Assembly: GCA_023078685.1 (NCBI GenBank)
Contig: JALGAS010000002.1
Span: 3,968,001 to 4,032,000, forward strand
Reading direction: 5' to 3'
Origin: Neopestalotiopsis rosae
Lineage: Eukaryota; Ascomycota; Sordariomycetes; Amphisphaeriales; Sporocadaceae
Length of the DNA: 64,000 bases
Below the pieces are notes generated by a model that did not search any database, had not been told where the DNA came from, and saw only the letters and a list, made by a program, of their open reading frames with translations. Below are positions 1 to 11,775 of the stretch, piece after piece. The stretch's first letter is position 1, and each line of letters starts with the position of its first letter. The translations under genes were made by a program, and so were the position numbers.

Positions 1-961
1 AAGTACTCGGAATGACAAGTCCAGTCCCTGTGTATCTACGTCAAGACTCGAGCGAATTAAGGAATGGAAGGAATAGAAACCAGCTGGTCTCGGACTGGTT
101 GCCGCCAAACGCGGCGCAGCCCCAAGGCAGCTGTTTTTCTAATTCTAGTGTGTCCATAGGTAAGCATGTACGCTGGGACGGACGAACATGTGCTACACTT
201 TAGCCCGATTGGCCCGGCCCACGTAGGACTTTCCGACATGATTTGACGCCCTACAACTCCTCCTATGCAGTTTCGCTAGAGATTTCCATTTCTTGCCTAT
301 CTGCAGCAGTCTGTCTATTCACTCAGCTTTACGGCACAATCACTTCCGAACGCTTTATGCATATATAAACCTCATCCTGCTCTTCTAGAGTTTGCTATGT
401 GTATAGGCTGCTGGAGCTCTTCCAAACTCATACAGAGTCCTCACTGGACGGGGCCCATGTGTGAAGGAACACATGCATAAAAGCTGTTAAATCCTACAAT
501 GGTACTGGTAAGATAACGAATGAGTCCGACGTAACCAATTATATTCTGTAGCATGTCTGCCAGTTTACAGGCATTACGCACCCCATCATTCCAGATCAAT
601 AAACTTCATAGGTTCTCTCAAGTTAGCGAGTTCTATCAGTGCATTAGACGCAGAGGCGCCCTGGTAGCGCCATTCCTTCGGGCCCGGGGGTCACCCAAAG
701 GACACGCCCCACCCTCTCGCCTGATTTGGGGGTTAAGCTTAGGTGCTCAGCTTGTCTGTCCAGGAACCAGACGCGCTTTCCGTAAAGTACGTACTGGTTG
801 TATGTAATGGCACAACACCAAAAAAGTAGAGCTCACATGCTTGAACTTTGAATCACACCAGTGACTGGTCTATTGCCAACAGCCATGCGATATACAATCA
901 ACGAGTCCCGAAATTGCGGCTACTATCCAGGTCCTGACGGATCTGACCTCGAAAGACAGCA
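1..961. other. Gene-free stretch upstream of ORC5
   Basis: Only short overlapping open frames are present, none with a recognisable domain, codon pattern or intron-linked continuation. It presumably holds the ORC5 promoter. No TATA box or RNA gene stands out. Confidence 0.5.
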
Positions 962-2524
962 ATGGGCTCGCTATTCCAGCTCCCGGAAGAGCTCATTGCA
1001 ACACTCTTCACCACATTTCCAAGCCGCGAGCCCCAGATTCGGTCCTTGGCCACCCTCGTCTATCCTCAAGCAGCACCATGTCGCAACCTGATTATACATG
1101 GCACCGAAGCCACGGGCAAGAGCACCATCACGTCTTCTCTTTTGAGCGCCCTCAGCGAGGACGACAAGACAGGTCTCGACTATGCCATTGTCAGGTCTCC
1201 CGAGTGCGTGACCGCCCGGCATCTTTTTGAGCGGACTACCGACGCCGTCGCCGATGCGCTGAGATGGCAAGCTCCCGTGGGCCGGTGTGAAACACTCGCC
1301 GCGTTGACGGTAGAGCTGAGCAAGATGTTGAAGTACGTTGAGAGAGGCAAGGCGTGGCGGTTTGTGCTGGTCTTTGATGCCATTGACCGCCAGAGGGAAG
1401 CGCCGCCAACGCTGCTACCCGCACTGGCGAGATTATCAGAAATTGTACGGCTGGTATAACCCAATCTCTTGTCAATTGGCTTGTGTACTGATCCTGTCCT
1501 TGCTTAGATTCCCAACTTGACCACAATCTTCATACTCACGGCACCACTGCCATCTATTCTCCGTACCCCCGCGACGCCGCATCTGCATTTCCCACCTTAC
1601 ACAAAGCCGCAATACGCCGCGATCCTGTTAACATCGCCGCCGCCACCCTTGCCAAATACTACACAGCAAGAGACGACGGATCTTTATACCAAGTTCGTGG
1701 CGGCTGTTCACGACTCGCTCACACGCGCTGCTTCGCGAACTTTGCCCTCCCTAAAACAAGCCACTGCCACGCTGTGGCCTCGATTTACTGCGCCGGTCGC
1801 CGCTGGAACACACAAGGCCAAGGAGTTTAGCAAACTGCTCATCCTCGCCCGAGTATGGTTACAAGATGAGTCTGTATTAGCACCCAGCATCGTCTCGTCG
1901 ACCATGCGACCGGTGGTGGCTGTCTCGAACTCTGCAACGCCAAGCGGCACGCCTCAGAAGCCCGCCAGCACGACCGCAAGCCCGGCAAAAGCCGCTTCTG
2001 GGCCCAACACCAAGACGGGGACAAGCACTACGGACCTGGCCGTCCTGCTGCCGCGGACGGCGCGACTGCTGCTCGTGGCGGCCTACCTGGCCTCGCACAA
2101 CGCACCTCGCCACGACCAGACGCTCTTCAGCACGTGGCACCACGGCCGGCGCAAGCGGGGCGGTGGCCACGTCAAGAGTAGCGGCCATCGTTCCAAGCAC
2201 CGCAAGATTGCGCGCAAGCTGCTCGGCCCGGGCGTCTTTGTGCTGGAGCGCATGGTGGCTATATACGTGGCCCTGCGGCGCGAGCAATTGGGCGATGGTG
2301 GTGGCGGCAGCAAGGGAGGAGGCAATGCCCTGGGCGTCGATGCCGATGTGGGCATGGCTCTGGCCACGCTGGCCAGCTTCCGCCTGCTCGTTCGCGTCGG
2401 CGCCGGGGCCGGCGCCGGTGATATGGACCGTGGTGGCCGGTGGAGATGTGGTGTCGGCTGGGAGGTGGTCAGAGGCGTGGGACGTAGCTTGGGGCTCGAG
2501 GTTGAGGAGTGGCTGATTGAGTAA
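962..2524 (+). CDS. ORC5: Origin recognition complex subunit 5
   Basis: This encodes the AAA+ subunit 5 of the origin recognition complex, which binds replication origins in the nucleus and helps load MCM helicase. Two exons (962-1444 and 1508-2524) join in phase 0 across a 63-nt intron to give 499 residues, the usual ORC5 size. A Walker A motif GTEATGKS lies at residues 47-54 and a Walker B-like FVLVFDAID at about 135-143. The C-terminal half has the ORC5-type segment with FSKLLILARVWL, followed by an Ala/Gly/Ser-rich linker and a winged-helix-like end. The ATG at 962 is the first Met in frame and sits shortly before the conserved LFQLPEELI start. The gene converges on the glycogen branching enzyme gene. 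The Gly-rich linkers near residues 370-440 are longer than in yeast. Family assignment is firm; the intron is inferred from frame and splice sites. Confidence 0.9.
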
Positions 2525-3007
2525 TGACCAGAAGAAGCAGAGAGCCACGCAGTTTTGACTCATTCCAGATTTCCGCTCAAGTGCTGAGGAGGAGCAGCCA
2601 TAATGAGATACCCTCTGTGTATAAACCTGCAATTGGCAGTGAAGATTGCTCGGATACGCATATGACAAACTCTCTATATATTATAGCATAGCGAATTTCT
2701 ACTGCAATAAGAATCAACTATATGGGCTGCAGGGTGCATTTCACAGGCAGGATATGTTGGCGTAAACATAATTTGATTTAGTCATACTTTTCTGAAGATG
2801 TTGTAACCTATAGGCGGCGTTGCTATTCCCATTTGAGTTCGTCCCATGCTCCTTTTCTATCCCTGTTCTAATCCGTGCCCTTCCACGGCGAGCATCTCAT
2901 GTTGCCACCAAAAGAAGTAAAAGTCTATACACCGGCTGAAATTGAAACCGCTCACAGCATCACCAAGTATTGTGCCATGGAGCATGGCCACGCCCATGCC
3001 CTAGCAA
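2525..3007. other. Convergent 3' region between ORC5 and branching enzyme
   Basis: About 480 nt separating two convergent stop codons. It is AT-richer than the flanks and presumably holds both 3' UTRs. No coding or RNA feature is visible. Confidence 0.5.
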
Positions 3008-5403
3008 TTAGGCAGATTCGAGCGCAAGAATGATCGCTGACCGTGACGGGATGTAAATATGTGTCCAGTTCTGGCGTCCGTTCCATTCCATTGGCGTCGT
3101 AAAGAATCGAGTGTTCTCATCGATACGACCATGACCACCATATTCCTTACTGTCCGAGTTGAGCACGACCTTGTATGTACCCGGCTGGTCGACCCCAATT
3201 CTGTAGTCCGTGAAGGAGTTGCTTGGGTGGAAGTTGAAGATGAACACCACGCCGGCCCTTTCAAAGACGACAACCTTGTCGTTCTCATTCTTGAGGCTAA
3301 TGTATGCCTGGGGAGCATGTAGCCAGCCGTATTTGTCCTCGGTCAGGTTCATGTCACGATCGAAGCTGTTGAGGTCCTTGTATCGAAGCAAGCTATCCTC
3401 GGTCAGATTGAGCTGCCTTCGAGCATACCAAAAGCTGTTGTTGTTTCCCTCTCTGGGGAAATCCAGCCACTCGGGATGTCCAAACTCGTTGCCCTCAAAG
3501 TTGAGGTAGCCTTCACCACCAAGACCGTGGGTCAAAAGTCTGATCATCTTGTGCAACGACATGCCGCGGTCGATGACTGGGGTCAAGGGTGAAAGAGTCG
3601 ACATGTTGGTGTACATTTCGGCATCGCAAAGATGCATCATCAACGTCTTGTCGCCGACAAGAGCCTGGTCATGTGACTCTGCATATGCAATGGTCTTCTC
3701 GCCGTGCCGGCGGTTTGTAAGAGTCCAGCAAATGTTGGCCACATCCCATTCTTCATCCTGCTTCTCCTTTAGAATCTTGATCCACATGTCGGGTACAGCC
3801 ATGGCGAGGCGGTAATCAAATCCAACACCACCGAGAGACAGAGGCAAGCATAATGCAGGCATTCCAGAAACGTCCTCGGCAACGGTGATTGTTTCAGGAT
3901 ACAGGTCATGAAGCATCTCGTTGGCAATCATGAGGTACACCACTGCCTCTTCATCGACTCCGGCACCAAAGTATTCATGGTAGCCACCAGAGAAACCCCT
4001 GCGTCGTGTAAGTATTAATCAAATATGATGCAGAAGCCACGGGTCACTTACGTTCCAATACCATGGTGGGTGTAAAGCATACTGGTGACACCATCAAATC
4101 GGAAGCCGTCAAAGTTGTACTCGTCCATCCAGAACCGCAAGTTACTCAACAAGAACCTCAAAACCTCGTGGTGACCGTAGTTGAACAGCCTGCTGTCCCA
4201 AAGCTCATGTCGACCTTTGGCGCCTTCATGGAAGTAAAGGTGATCTGTGCCATCAAACTCATTCAGACCGTCGAGTACGTTCTTTGAGGCATGGCTGTGT
4301 ACTACATCGAGTAATACAACCAGGCCAAGACTGTGGGCAGTATCGATGAGCTCTTTGAGATCCTCGGGGGTTCCATATCTGCTACTCGCAGCGAAAAAGT
4401 TGTTGACTTGGTAGCCGAAGCTGGCATAGTACGCATGCTCCATGACAGCCATCAGTTGAATGACGTTATATCCCAGGTTCTTGATCCTGGGCAGCATGCT
4501 GGCCGTGAATTCCTTGTATGTGGTAACCCGCGTCTCGGGTGAAGAAATGCCAACATGTGCTTCGTAGATTCTGGCGCTGAGAGGCTTCTTCGGTCGAGCA
4601 TGCTTGAAAGTATACTTCTCGGCAGCTGGCGGGTTCCAGAATCGAGCGTCGTATGCCGGAGAGACAGATAGGTCCTGGGTAACGTACTTGATCCATGCAG
4701 GAAGTCGATCGATATGCTCACCGTTCGGCTTGTTCATAGAAATCTGCCATGCTGTTAGTTGCCTGTCAACCAGTATGTGGCGTTGAGTATATAACCTACC
4801 TTGAGCTTCGAGTTGTGTGGAATAGCTGCCTCTCCGTTGACTGCTGGGAGCACAATCTCCCAAACACCGAAGTCATCCCGCTTCATGGGATGGGATCCCC
4901 TGTTCCAACCATCTTCCCATTGTTAGCTGGGCCGGCGACTTGCGATAGCCGGTAAAGATTCGACTTACTGAAGTCTCCGATCAGGTAGGCCTCGGTGGCT
5001 CCTGGGGCCCATTCTCGATAGGTTATCTCATTGTCTTTGCCGACAATAAATCCGAATTTCTCGGTGCCCTTTGCGCAACAATTCAAGTTAGCGGGGACAG
5101 TCTCCTCCGTATTTCCAGGGTAAGGCGTACTCGGGAGAACTTCTCAACGCCACCTTCTGTTTCGTTGATTGTCTTGATCCAGTCCTGGGCTTTCGCATAT
5201 CGTCGCTTCAGAGTGTCCTGGAATGGCGCCAGCCAGGGATCAAGCTGGACGACACCTGGAGGGGAAAGTTAGTACGAAGGGTCAAGTTCCTGGGGACGCG
5301 AGTCATTCGTACCAGTGCCGTCTTTAGGAACCTCGAGTGGTGCACCAGTCGACGCATTCGGGTCCAGAGAGTTTGCTGAAGCTTCTACCAACGGAGCTGC
5401 CAT
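3008..5403 (-). CDS. GLC3: 1,4-alpha-glucan (glycogen) branching enzyme
   Basis: This cytosolic GH13 enzyme makes alpha-1,6 branches in glycogen by transferring alpha-1,4 segments. Six exons (5403-5313, 5255-5131, 5068-4969, 4912-4800, 4743-4052, 3998-3008) join in frame to 703 residues, the normal fungal length. The N-terminal CBM48 part contains [20 protein letters not shown], which is rebuilt only when the 56-nt third intron is removed, a strong check on the splicing. The GH13 catalytic residues are visible: nucleophile Asp at about 360 in FRFDGV, acid/base Glu at about 415 in VAEDVSG, and the downstream AESHDQ motif. The first intron carries a perfect TACTAAC branch site. The ATG at 5403 is chosen because MAAPLVEA starts the conserved leader, although the frame stays open a little further upstream. 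It is convergent with ORC5 and divergent from the ClpX gene. Confidence 0.95.
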
Positions 5404-6969
5404 ATCTGCTGGATATTGAAAATGTGTTTTGAGAGAAAATTGAGTGAGAAAGGAGCTCAACTCTGGCACTGATCGAGATGATTGAGCTTTCCACTAGGTA
5501 GTCCACAAAGTAGCTAGCGACCTTGGAAAGCTATGGGCCAGAACCAGGGTCAAACGATACCACTTGCAGCGAGGGGCACGTCTAAATACAGTTTTGACAG
5601 AGCTGTGAGACACAATTATATATTTGTGTTATTGTTGCATCCAGGTTTTTCGTATGTGTTGTACTTCAATTTTAATCCCTCCACTCCAACATGAATCGAA
5701 TTTTCACGCAGGCGGAAATTCTCAACGAGTACAGCAGAAGGCAGAGGGGTTAAAAGTGCTAGCTTTATGACGTCGAGGGGCAATCGACAGCGACGAAATT
5801 CAACGAAAATTATCCCTGCAGCTGCAGTATCTTCTACAGTACACCAGACGCCCAACCAGCCAGCTTCAGCAGACCCCTGGTTGGCGGCCAAGACAACAGT
5901 GAGGAGATTATCTGCTCGCCGCTAATAAGGCCATACGCCAGTGATCAGTTGCCACCTATCGCCAGTGCTCCATATCGTCGCAGCGAGAATAGCAGCATCT
6001 GTCACCATTGGCTCTAATCTGGGGTTTGGGTAAGTACGAATATGGGTCTGGGGCGGGGGCTGGGGGAAGGCGAGAGAGGTGGGTTGCAATGTGTGCTGTC
6101 GTGCAAACCCAGAAGGGATGAGCGAGCTCCAACGAAGCGCGGATCAGATATTTCCAATGTGCATGAATAATACCTCTTACTGGCCGACACTGCAAATCAC
6201 CATGGGATTGTTCAATAAAGTTCGTGAAACCCACGAGAGCTTGAGCACTGATCAATCAAATTGCCATTGGAATCGGTTCCGGATTAGTGGCGGCTCTTAG
6301 CGGCTCATCCCACCAAACTTCCCCGCTACAATGGTGCACCCCGCAGAGTCTAGACAGTAGACAGCTGGGAGCTTCAACGAATAATCAGTGAACCGCCCCA
6401 TTCTATGGATATGACGGTACCTAAACAGGCATGAACGAAACACCAAGGCGCAGGGAGCAATTAATACTCGCTACGCATGTTGATTACTTCGTCAACGACA
6501 TTCTTATGCTTACCAAAATCCATCGTATCTTATGATTATAACTTCAATTGACCTCAGCCGACCGTTTGCCTAAATTTGTCTGTTTCAACGAGGAAGGTAC
6601 TGATATATGTACATTTCTACCCCGCTTCCGGCGCAAAACGGCTTAAGAGCGCAATGCGCAGAGTAATGATCAGCTGACGCACCGCTCTCGTAACTGCGAT
6701 CAACGCTCCGATCGGAGCAACTGCTCGTCCTTTTCCACCTCCATACATGTAAACACCAACTTGTGCTTCATTTGCATCCCTTGCATCTTGGCAACATTTC
6801 ATTGAATGTGATTTTGTCTTTTTTCTTCTGCAGTGACTTTCATCTTTGCACTGCGAAACCCCATTACATCGCACGCGAATGCGCCTTTGGTAGCTGCGGA
6901 GCAGCTCCCTTCGATAGCCGCCCGTAGGAAGGGCCTCAGGGTCCTGGGAATCTCGGACGGTCAACCACC
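5404..6969. other. Divergent intergenic region (branching enzyme / ClpX)
   Basis: About 1.57 kb between two divergent start codons. Open frames here are short and without recognisable domains. It must contain both promoters, but I cannot point to a specific box with confidence. Confidence 0.5.
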
Positions 6970-8831
6970 ATGTTGTCCATAATAAAGCGAGTACGGGCGG
7001 CTCCTATAGCTATGCCTATGTCGAGTCTACGTTATCGAGCATTCACGACGTCACTGCCTCTACGAACAGCACCCCGCCGAACTCGAGACCTGTCATCCAG
7101 CTTCTCCAACACATACGATCCGGACGAGGAGGGCAGAGGGCCCATGTTTAATAAGAATACATTTGGCGTGCCAAAGTTCTATCCCAGAGACTTGAAGAAG
7201 CGGGTAGATGAGTACGTCGTCGGACAAGATCGTGCCAAGAAGACTATATCCTCTGTTATCTTCAACCATTATCAAAATATTAGACGAAGACACCATCAGG
7301 AAGAGCAGGAGCGCAAGCGTGAGGAGAAGCTGCTCCGACGTCATGAGGCAAGAGACAGACTTGCACGCGAGAGAGAAGGCGTGCATCCTGTCGAAGGTGC
7401 GCCGTACTATCATCCGGTCCGCCGGAGCTATGCTGCTGACTATGTCTTTGAAGACGAATTCCCCGGCCATAACGAATCGGTTAATGATCGCGCGCACAAG
7501 GTTTGGCAGCACCGAGAGGAGGAAGATGATTTCTATATTCCGGAAGATCCGAGCAGACCGCCTCCGGTCAAGATAGACAAGAGCAATCTGCTCTTGCTGG
7601 GCCCAACAGGCGTTGGAAAGACATTCATCGTGGAGTAAGTACTAGACGCAACAGTTTTCCAAATGTACCACTAACCGGCCACCTCTACAGAACTCTCAGC
7701 AAAAAGATTAGCGCCCCACTGACCATATGCGATTGTAATTCCTTCACACAAGCAGGCTATATAGGCCAAGACGTCGAGACCTGCATCGAACGACTACTGA
7801 TCGAGGCGAATTACGATATCAAGGCTTGCGAACATGGTATAGTGATACTCGACGAGTTTGACAAGATCGCTAGGCGGGAAACTATGAATGGGCGGGACGT
7901 GGGCGGCGAGGGTGTCCAACAAGCGCTGTTGAAACTGGTAGAAGGATCTAAAGTCACTGTTAACGTCAAAGACAACCGATCCTCGTCTTCCCGCTCTGCA
8001 AGCCCCATCACAACAAACTATAGCGGACCTGGGTCTACCTCTTCGAGCTCCGGTCCCCAGGCCCAACCCCCGCAATCTGGCAAGGTTGATCAGTACACAA
8101 TCGACACTTCGAACATTCTTTTTGTGTTCTGTGGTGCTTTCGTCGGGTTGGATAAGCAGATCCTGAATCGAGTCTCGAAATCGTCCATGGGTTTCGGCTC
8201 TGAGCTGCGTAGCCGAGCAGACGATTCTAAAGGCCGAGCCAACCTGCCCTTGGATCTTTTCAAACACCTTCCTCATCGACCGATGAATGAGGAGGACACA
8301 TCAACCCTGACACCCTTAGATCTGACGATCCCAGAAGACCTGCAAGGCTTTGGGTTCATACCTGAGCTGATTGGACGCATTCACAACATCGTGGCTCTTT
8401 CTCCGCTCTCCCAAGATGACCTTTTCCGAATTCTGACCGAGCCGAGAAACAGCCTCCTTTCTCAATATACTGCTCTTTTCGAGACATATCCATCAACTTT
8501 GGCTTTTACCCAAAAAGCACTGCGCGCAGTAGCTGAGCGTGCCGAGAAATCGAAAACAGGGGCCCGTGGCTTGAAGATGGAAATGGAGCGCGTACTGGCT
8601 GAAGCCATGTTCGATGCCCCCGTACCATACGTACTAGTGACGGAAGCTGCGGTCAGAGGCACAGATAAGCCCTGTTACTGGGGGAAAGACGGCAGGTATG
8701 AGATGGAGAGGCGGATCAAGGATGAAGATGGAACGCTGCCGCCGGGTGGTAGTTCTGGCCACGGTGCCCGTGAGGTTGTATCGGGCACAACCTTTGAGCA
8801 ATATAGGCAGGCCGGAGAGAGTGGCGCATAG
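6970..8831 (+). CDS. MCX1: Mitochondrial ClpX-type AAA+ unfoldase
   Basis: This is a ClpX-family ATPase that unfolds matrix proteins, alone or for the ClpP peptidase. Two exons (6970-7634 and 7691-8831) meet in phase 2 across a 56-nt intron and give 601 residues. The first ~40 residues are rich in Arg, Ser and Ala and poor in acidic residues, as in a mitochondrial presequence. Walker A GPTGVGKT is at residues 211-218. The pore-loop segment GYIGQDVE, Walker B VILDEFDKIA and the sensor-2 motif GARGLKME follow in order. The bacterial N-terminal zinc-binding domain is missing, as expected for the mitochondrial form. Two insertions stand out: a highly charged ~80-residue stretch before Walker A, and a Ser/Pro/Gln-rich stretch after Walker B. 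The gene is convergent with COX5, another mitochondrial protein. Function is known from the family; targeting is inferred. Confidence 0.92.
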
Positions 8832-9726
8832 TGAGCGTGGCCCTTGAGGAAAGCATCTGCAGACAAGCTGTAATTGGCCGTCTGTCTGGAGTTATGGTGG
8901 TTTTCTGCGACATTTGGCGGTTTACTTGAGCAGGATATCTGGTGTTCGTGTGCTTTGCTTTCTTTGCGTCTGCATGGCATAGCATTGGTTCCGAGAGCGG
9001 CATGCTCATACGCCACTTGAGTCCTGGTTGATCTAGGATGTCTTTGTATATAGGATAAGTGCGTTGGTATAAACAGCCCTTTCGAGTATAATTGTTCAAG
9101 TTTCTGTAATGTCAGTGCGTAGCCTCAATGCCTGGGCCCTTACCCGTCTTCCTGAAGTTTGACATGTCAGTTGATCGGCGGAACGTTGAGATAATACAGC
9201 TGTGATCAAGCAAAAACAGCATCCAGATGGAGCCTCTTTCTGAACGATATGCAACTTTCCATTTATACATATGTACAATTGGCCACCTACATCCCCTTCT
9301 GCGACTTTCCGCTCCCGCCCCGTCAACGCGTCCGCTTCTCTCGCTAGGAAAGATACACTGTCTTGGTCTCTTCTGTCTTGTTCTCGAGATAGAACAGCCA
9401 ATCCAAAGCACCATCTAGTGATTGATGTATTTTTTATTGCTTCTTTTTTTTGTGTGGGATCTCTCCCTCTTCTCGAATTCGGTAAGATGTCTCTTTTTTT
9501 GTACACTGGACCGGGTTTTTTGTCGTCGCTTTGCCCTCTCTCTCCTGGTAGCCGTCCTTGCCTAATGCTTTCTCTCTCGAGCTTGACCTGTTCTTTCTAA
9601 TGACAAAGGGAAAACTTGTAAATTTGGGTACTAATTTTGGCATTTTTCGAAAATCTTCATCTCGATCGACGGGTTATCATTAGTAGAGTAGTAGCTGTCG
9701 ATGATGCAGCAGCGGCCATAGCACGC
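8832..9726. other. Convergent 3' region between ClpX and COX5
   Basis: About 0.9 kb with only spurious short frames. The stretch at about 9420-9600 is pyrimidine- and T-rich on the plus strand, consistent with UTR or non-coding DNA. No feature recognised. Confidence 0.5.
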
Positions 9727-10567
9727 TTAGTGCTTGGGCGGCGACTGGACCATACCCTTGCCCGAGTAGCCGGGCGAAGAGATACCAGTGAGGGGATCTG
9801 CGCGTTGAGCCTAGAGAGAAGCTCGTTAGCATTGAGAGCACGAAAAGCGACGTATGCCGTCTTGACAATGATGATGATAACGCACCTTGACGAACTCGTT
9901 CGAGGCCTCCTGGTACTCCTTGGTCATGGTGGAAGGAGGGGGCTTGGCGAACATGCGCATGGTAGCGAAGAGACCCAGAGAGACACCGAGACCAATGGCG
10001 ACGTAGAGAGCGACCTTGCGGCCCTCATCGGCGGGAGCCTGAGCACGGGGACCGTGGGGACCGAAAGCAATCCAGTATGCTATTGACAAGAAAAAGTGTC
10101 ATGTCAGTAATGCATCTCTTTGAATGTTGTCTTGAAGTGACGTATTTTTCCCTTGGTGGTGCAAAAAGGCCCGTCCGAGGCATATTCCGAAAGCGCGACC
10201 CCACGAGCTCCATTCGTCCGGTTTGAGGCCGATGCAAGCTCAAGGACCTCTTCCAAAATGCTTCCAAAGCCATCGCGGGCTGTCTGGATGCCTCGTCCGT
10301 CCCAATTGATGTCAGGAAAAAAGTTTCTCACGTACCGGCCTTCTTCTCCTGAACAGTAAGCTCGGCCCAGTTCTCCTTCATGCGATCCCTCAGAGCCATC
10401 CAGAGCTCGGCCTGCTCGGTGCTAGGCAGGTCCTCCCATCTCTTCTCGATGTTGGCCAGGGTGGGCTTGGAGATGGCGTGTGTCGAGGCGGCGGCCCTCT
10501 GGACCATGGCGAGGCGTGCCGAGGGAGCGGCAGCCCGGGTGGCGCGCAGCAGCGAAGTTCGCATCAT
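9727..10567 (-). CDS. cox5: Cytochrome c oxidase subunit 5 (COX IV family), mitochondrial
   Basis: This is a nuclear-encoded single-span subunit of respiratory complex IV in the inner mitochondrial membrane. Three exons (10567-10336, 10079-9886, 9810-9727) join to 169 residues, the usual length for fungal Cox5. The first ~30 residues (MMRTSLLRATRAAAPSARLA) form an Arg/Ala-rich presequence. Then come the COX IV signature region ANIEKRWEDLP, the segment WMALRDRMKENW, the sequence AYWIAFGPHGPRA, and one transmembrane helix around VALYVAIGLGVSLGLFATM. The protein ends SSPGYSGKGMVQSPPKH. The first intron is 256 nt, several times longer than most introns in the window; the second is 75 nt. If intron 1 is retained, a stop follows within two codons. 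Tandem ATGs lie at 10567 and 10564; either could start translation. Confidence 0.92.
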
Positions 10568-11775
10568 GATGGGCGGTTGTGTCTAAAATATCGAAGTCGT
10601 CGAGAAAGGAGAAAAAAAGAAAGGGAGTGGAGATTGCCCAATTGGTTAGGGATAACGGTCGCAGGCCGGGTGGTGGTGAACGGGCGACGTTTTGGAGTGG
10701 ATGGAGTGCGTCGTTGTTGTCGTGGAGGAAAACGGGTGGTGCGATGGCTGGCGTACGAATTGAGGTCGGGATCTGGAATTGCGTTTTTTTGGTTCGATGT
10801 GTCAGGCCACTCGGGCCATACATTACCTATTGCTGAGGTCCTAATGGATTAGCAGCTCCAGTTGTGACCCACATTTGCTGCCTCAGGCTGTCAAAATTCA
10901 ATCCCGGGCGTGCTTGGGTGTGCTTGGGCGAGCTTGGGTGTGCTGGAGCTCGGGTAAGTTGAACGGACTGGGCACGCTGCAGGTATGCTTGTTGGAGAGC
11001 TAAAGCCAAACAGACGAGAGCTTACTGCTTCCGTCCATTCCCAGCACATCAATTGGAGTATCTAATGCAACTAGGTACCTGCCTTAGGTATGTAGGCGGC
11101 TTGGTACCTACATTATTCCATCGTCCGACTCAGGTTCAGCTATCGTTTCGGGACTTCCGGTATTGGGCAGATTCTATCAGCAACACGAAGATGAAAGCTT
11201 GCACCGTGTGTCAAGGCAGGCTTCTTGGATTCCGGCTTATAGAGTTCTTATCTCATCAGTATTTAGCCATGCCAAGACAACTTCAACGATTGAATACCAG
11301 CACTTGCACCACTCAGAGCTGCGTACAGATCATCCTCGTCCACCATGAAGGATTCGTTCATATTGCACGAGACTTCGTGCATGATGGTGGCACTCTTTCT
11401 GGTCTGTTTCCCTGTTAATCGCCTTTTCAATGTTTCAAATTGTCCTGTACTTTAAAATTTACTGCTTGGTCAACAACACTAAAGTGCTCCTCAAGTAATC
11501 GATGATCATTTCTGCAGATAAAAGAATGCTCTTGCGCTTCAGATGACCACCGCGATTGCATTGGTATTTGCGTAGACTAAGTAAATATGAAATAGAATGT
11601 AATTTATTTGAATTGCCAGATGCAATTAAAAAAGCAAGTACAGTTTCCCGTTGCAGTCTGGTTGGCGGTCGATATAGTGGTTAGCATATCACGTGACTGC
11701 GTGCCAATCTATCTATTATCGAGTGAAGACGCGTCGACACGACTCGAAGCGCGAAAATATTACAGTCGGAACTAG
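10568..11775. other. Divergent intergenic region (COX5 / MutY)
   Basis: About 1.2 kb between divergent starts. A CCCAATTGG stretch, containing CCAAT on both strands, lies near 10640 upstream of COX5 and could bind the HAP complex, which controls respiratory genes; this is an inference from a short motif. No gene found. Confidence 0.45.

Noticed and set aside
1877..2668. 263-codon open frame on the minus strand
   Set aside because: It is antisense to the second exon of ORC5, whose GC-rich Ala/Gly linker removes stops in the opposite frame.
10104..10331. 75-codon open frame inside COX5 intron 1
   Set aside because: It begins just inside the donor site and is out of frame with both exons; there is no domain. 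It is kept only as a remark on the long intron.
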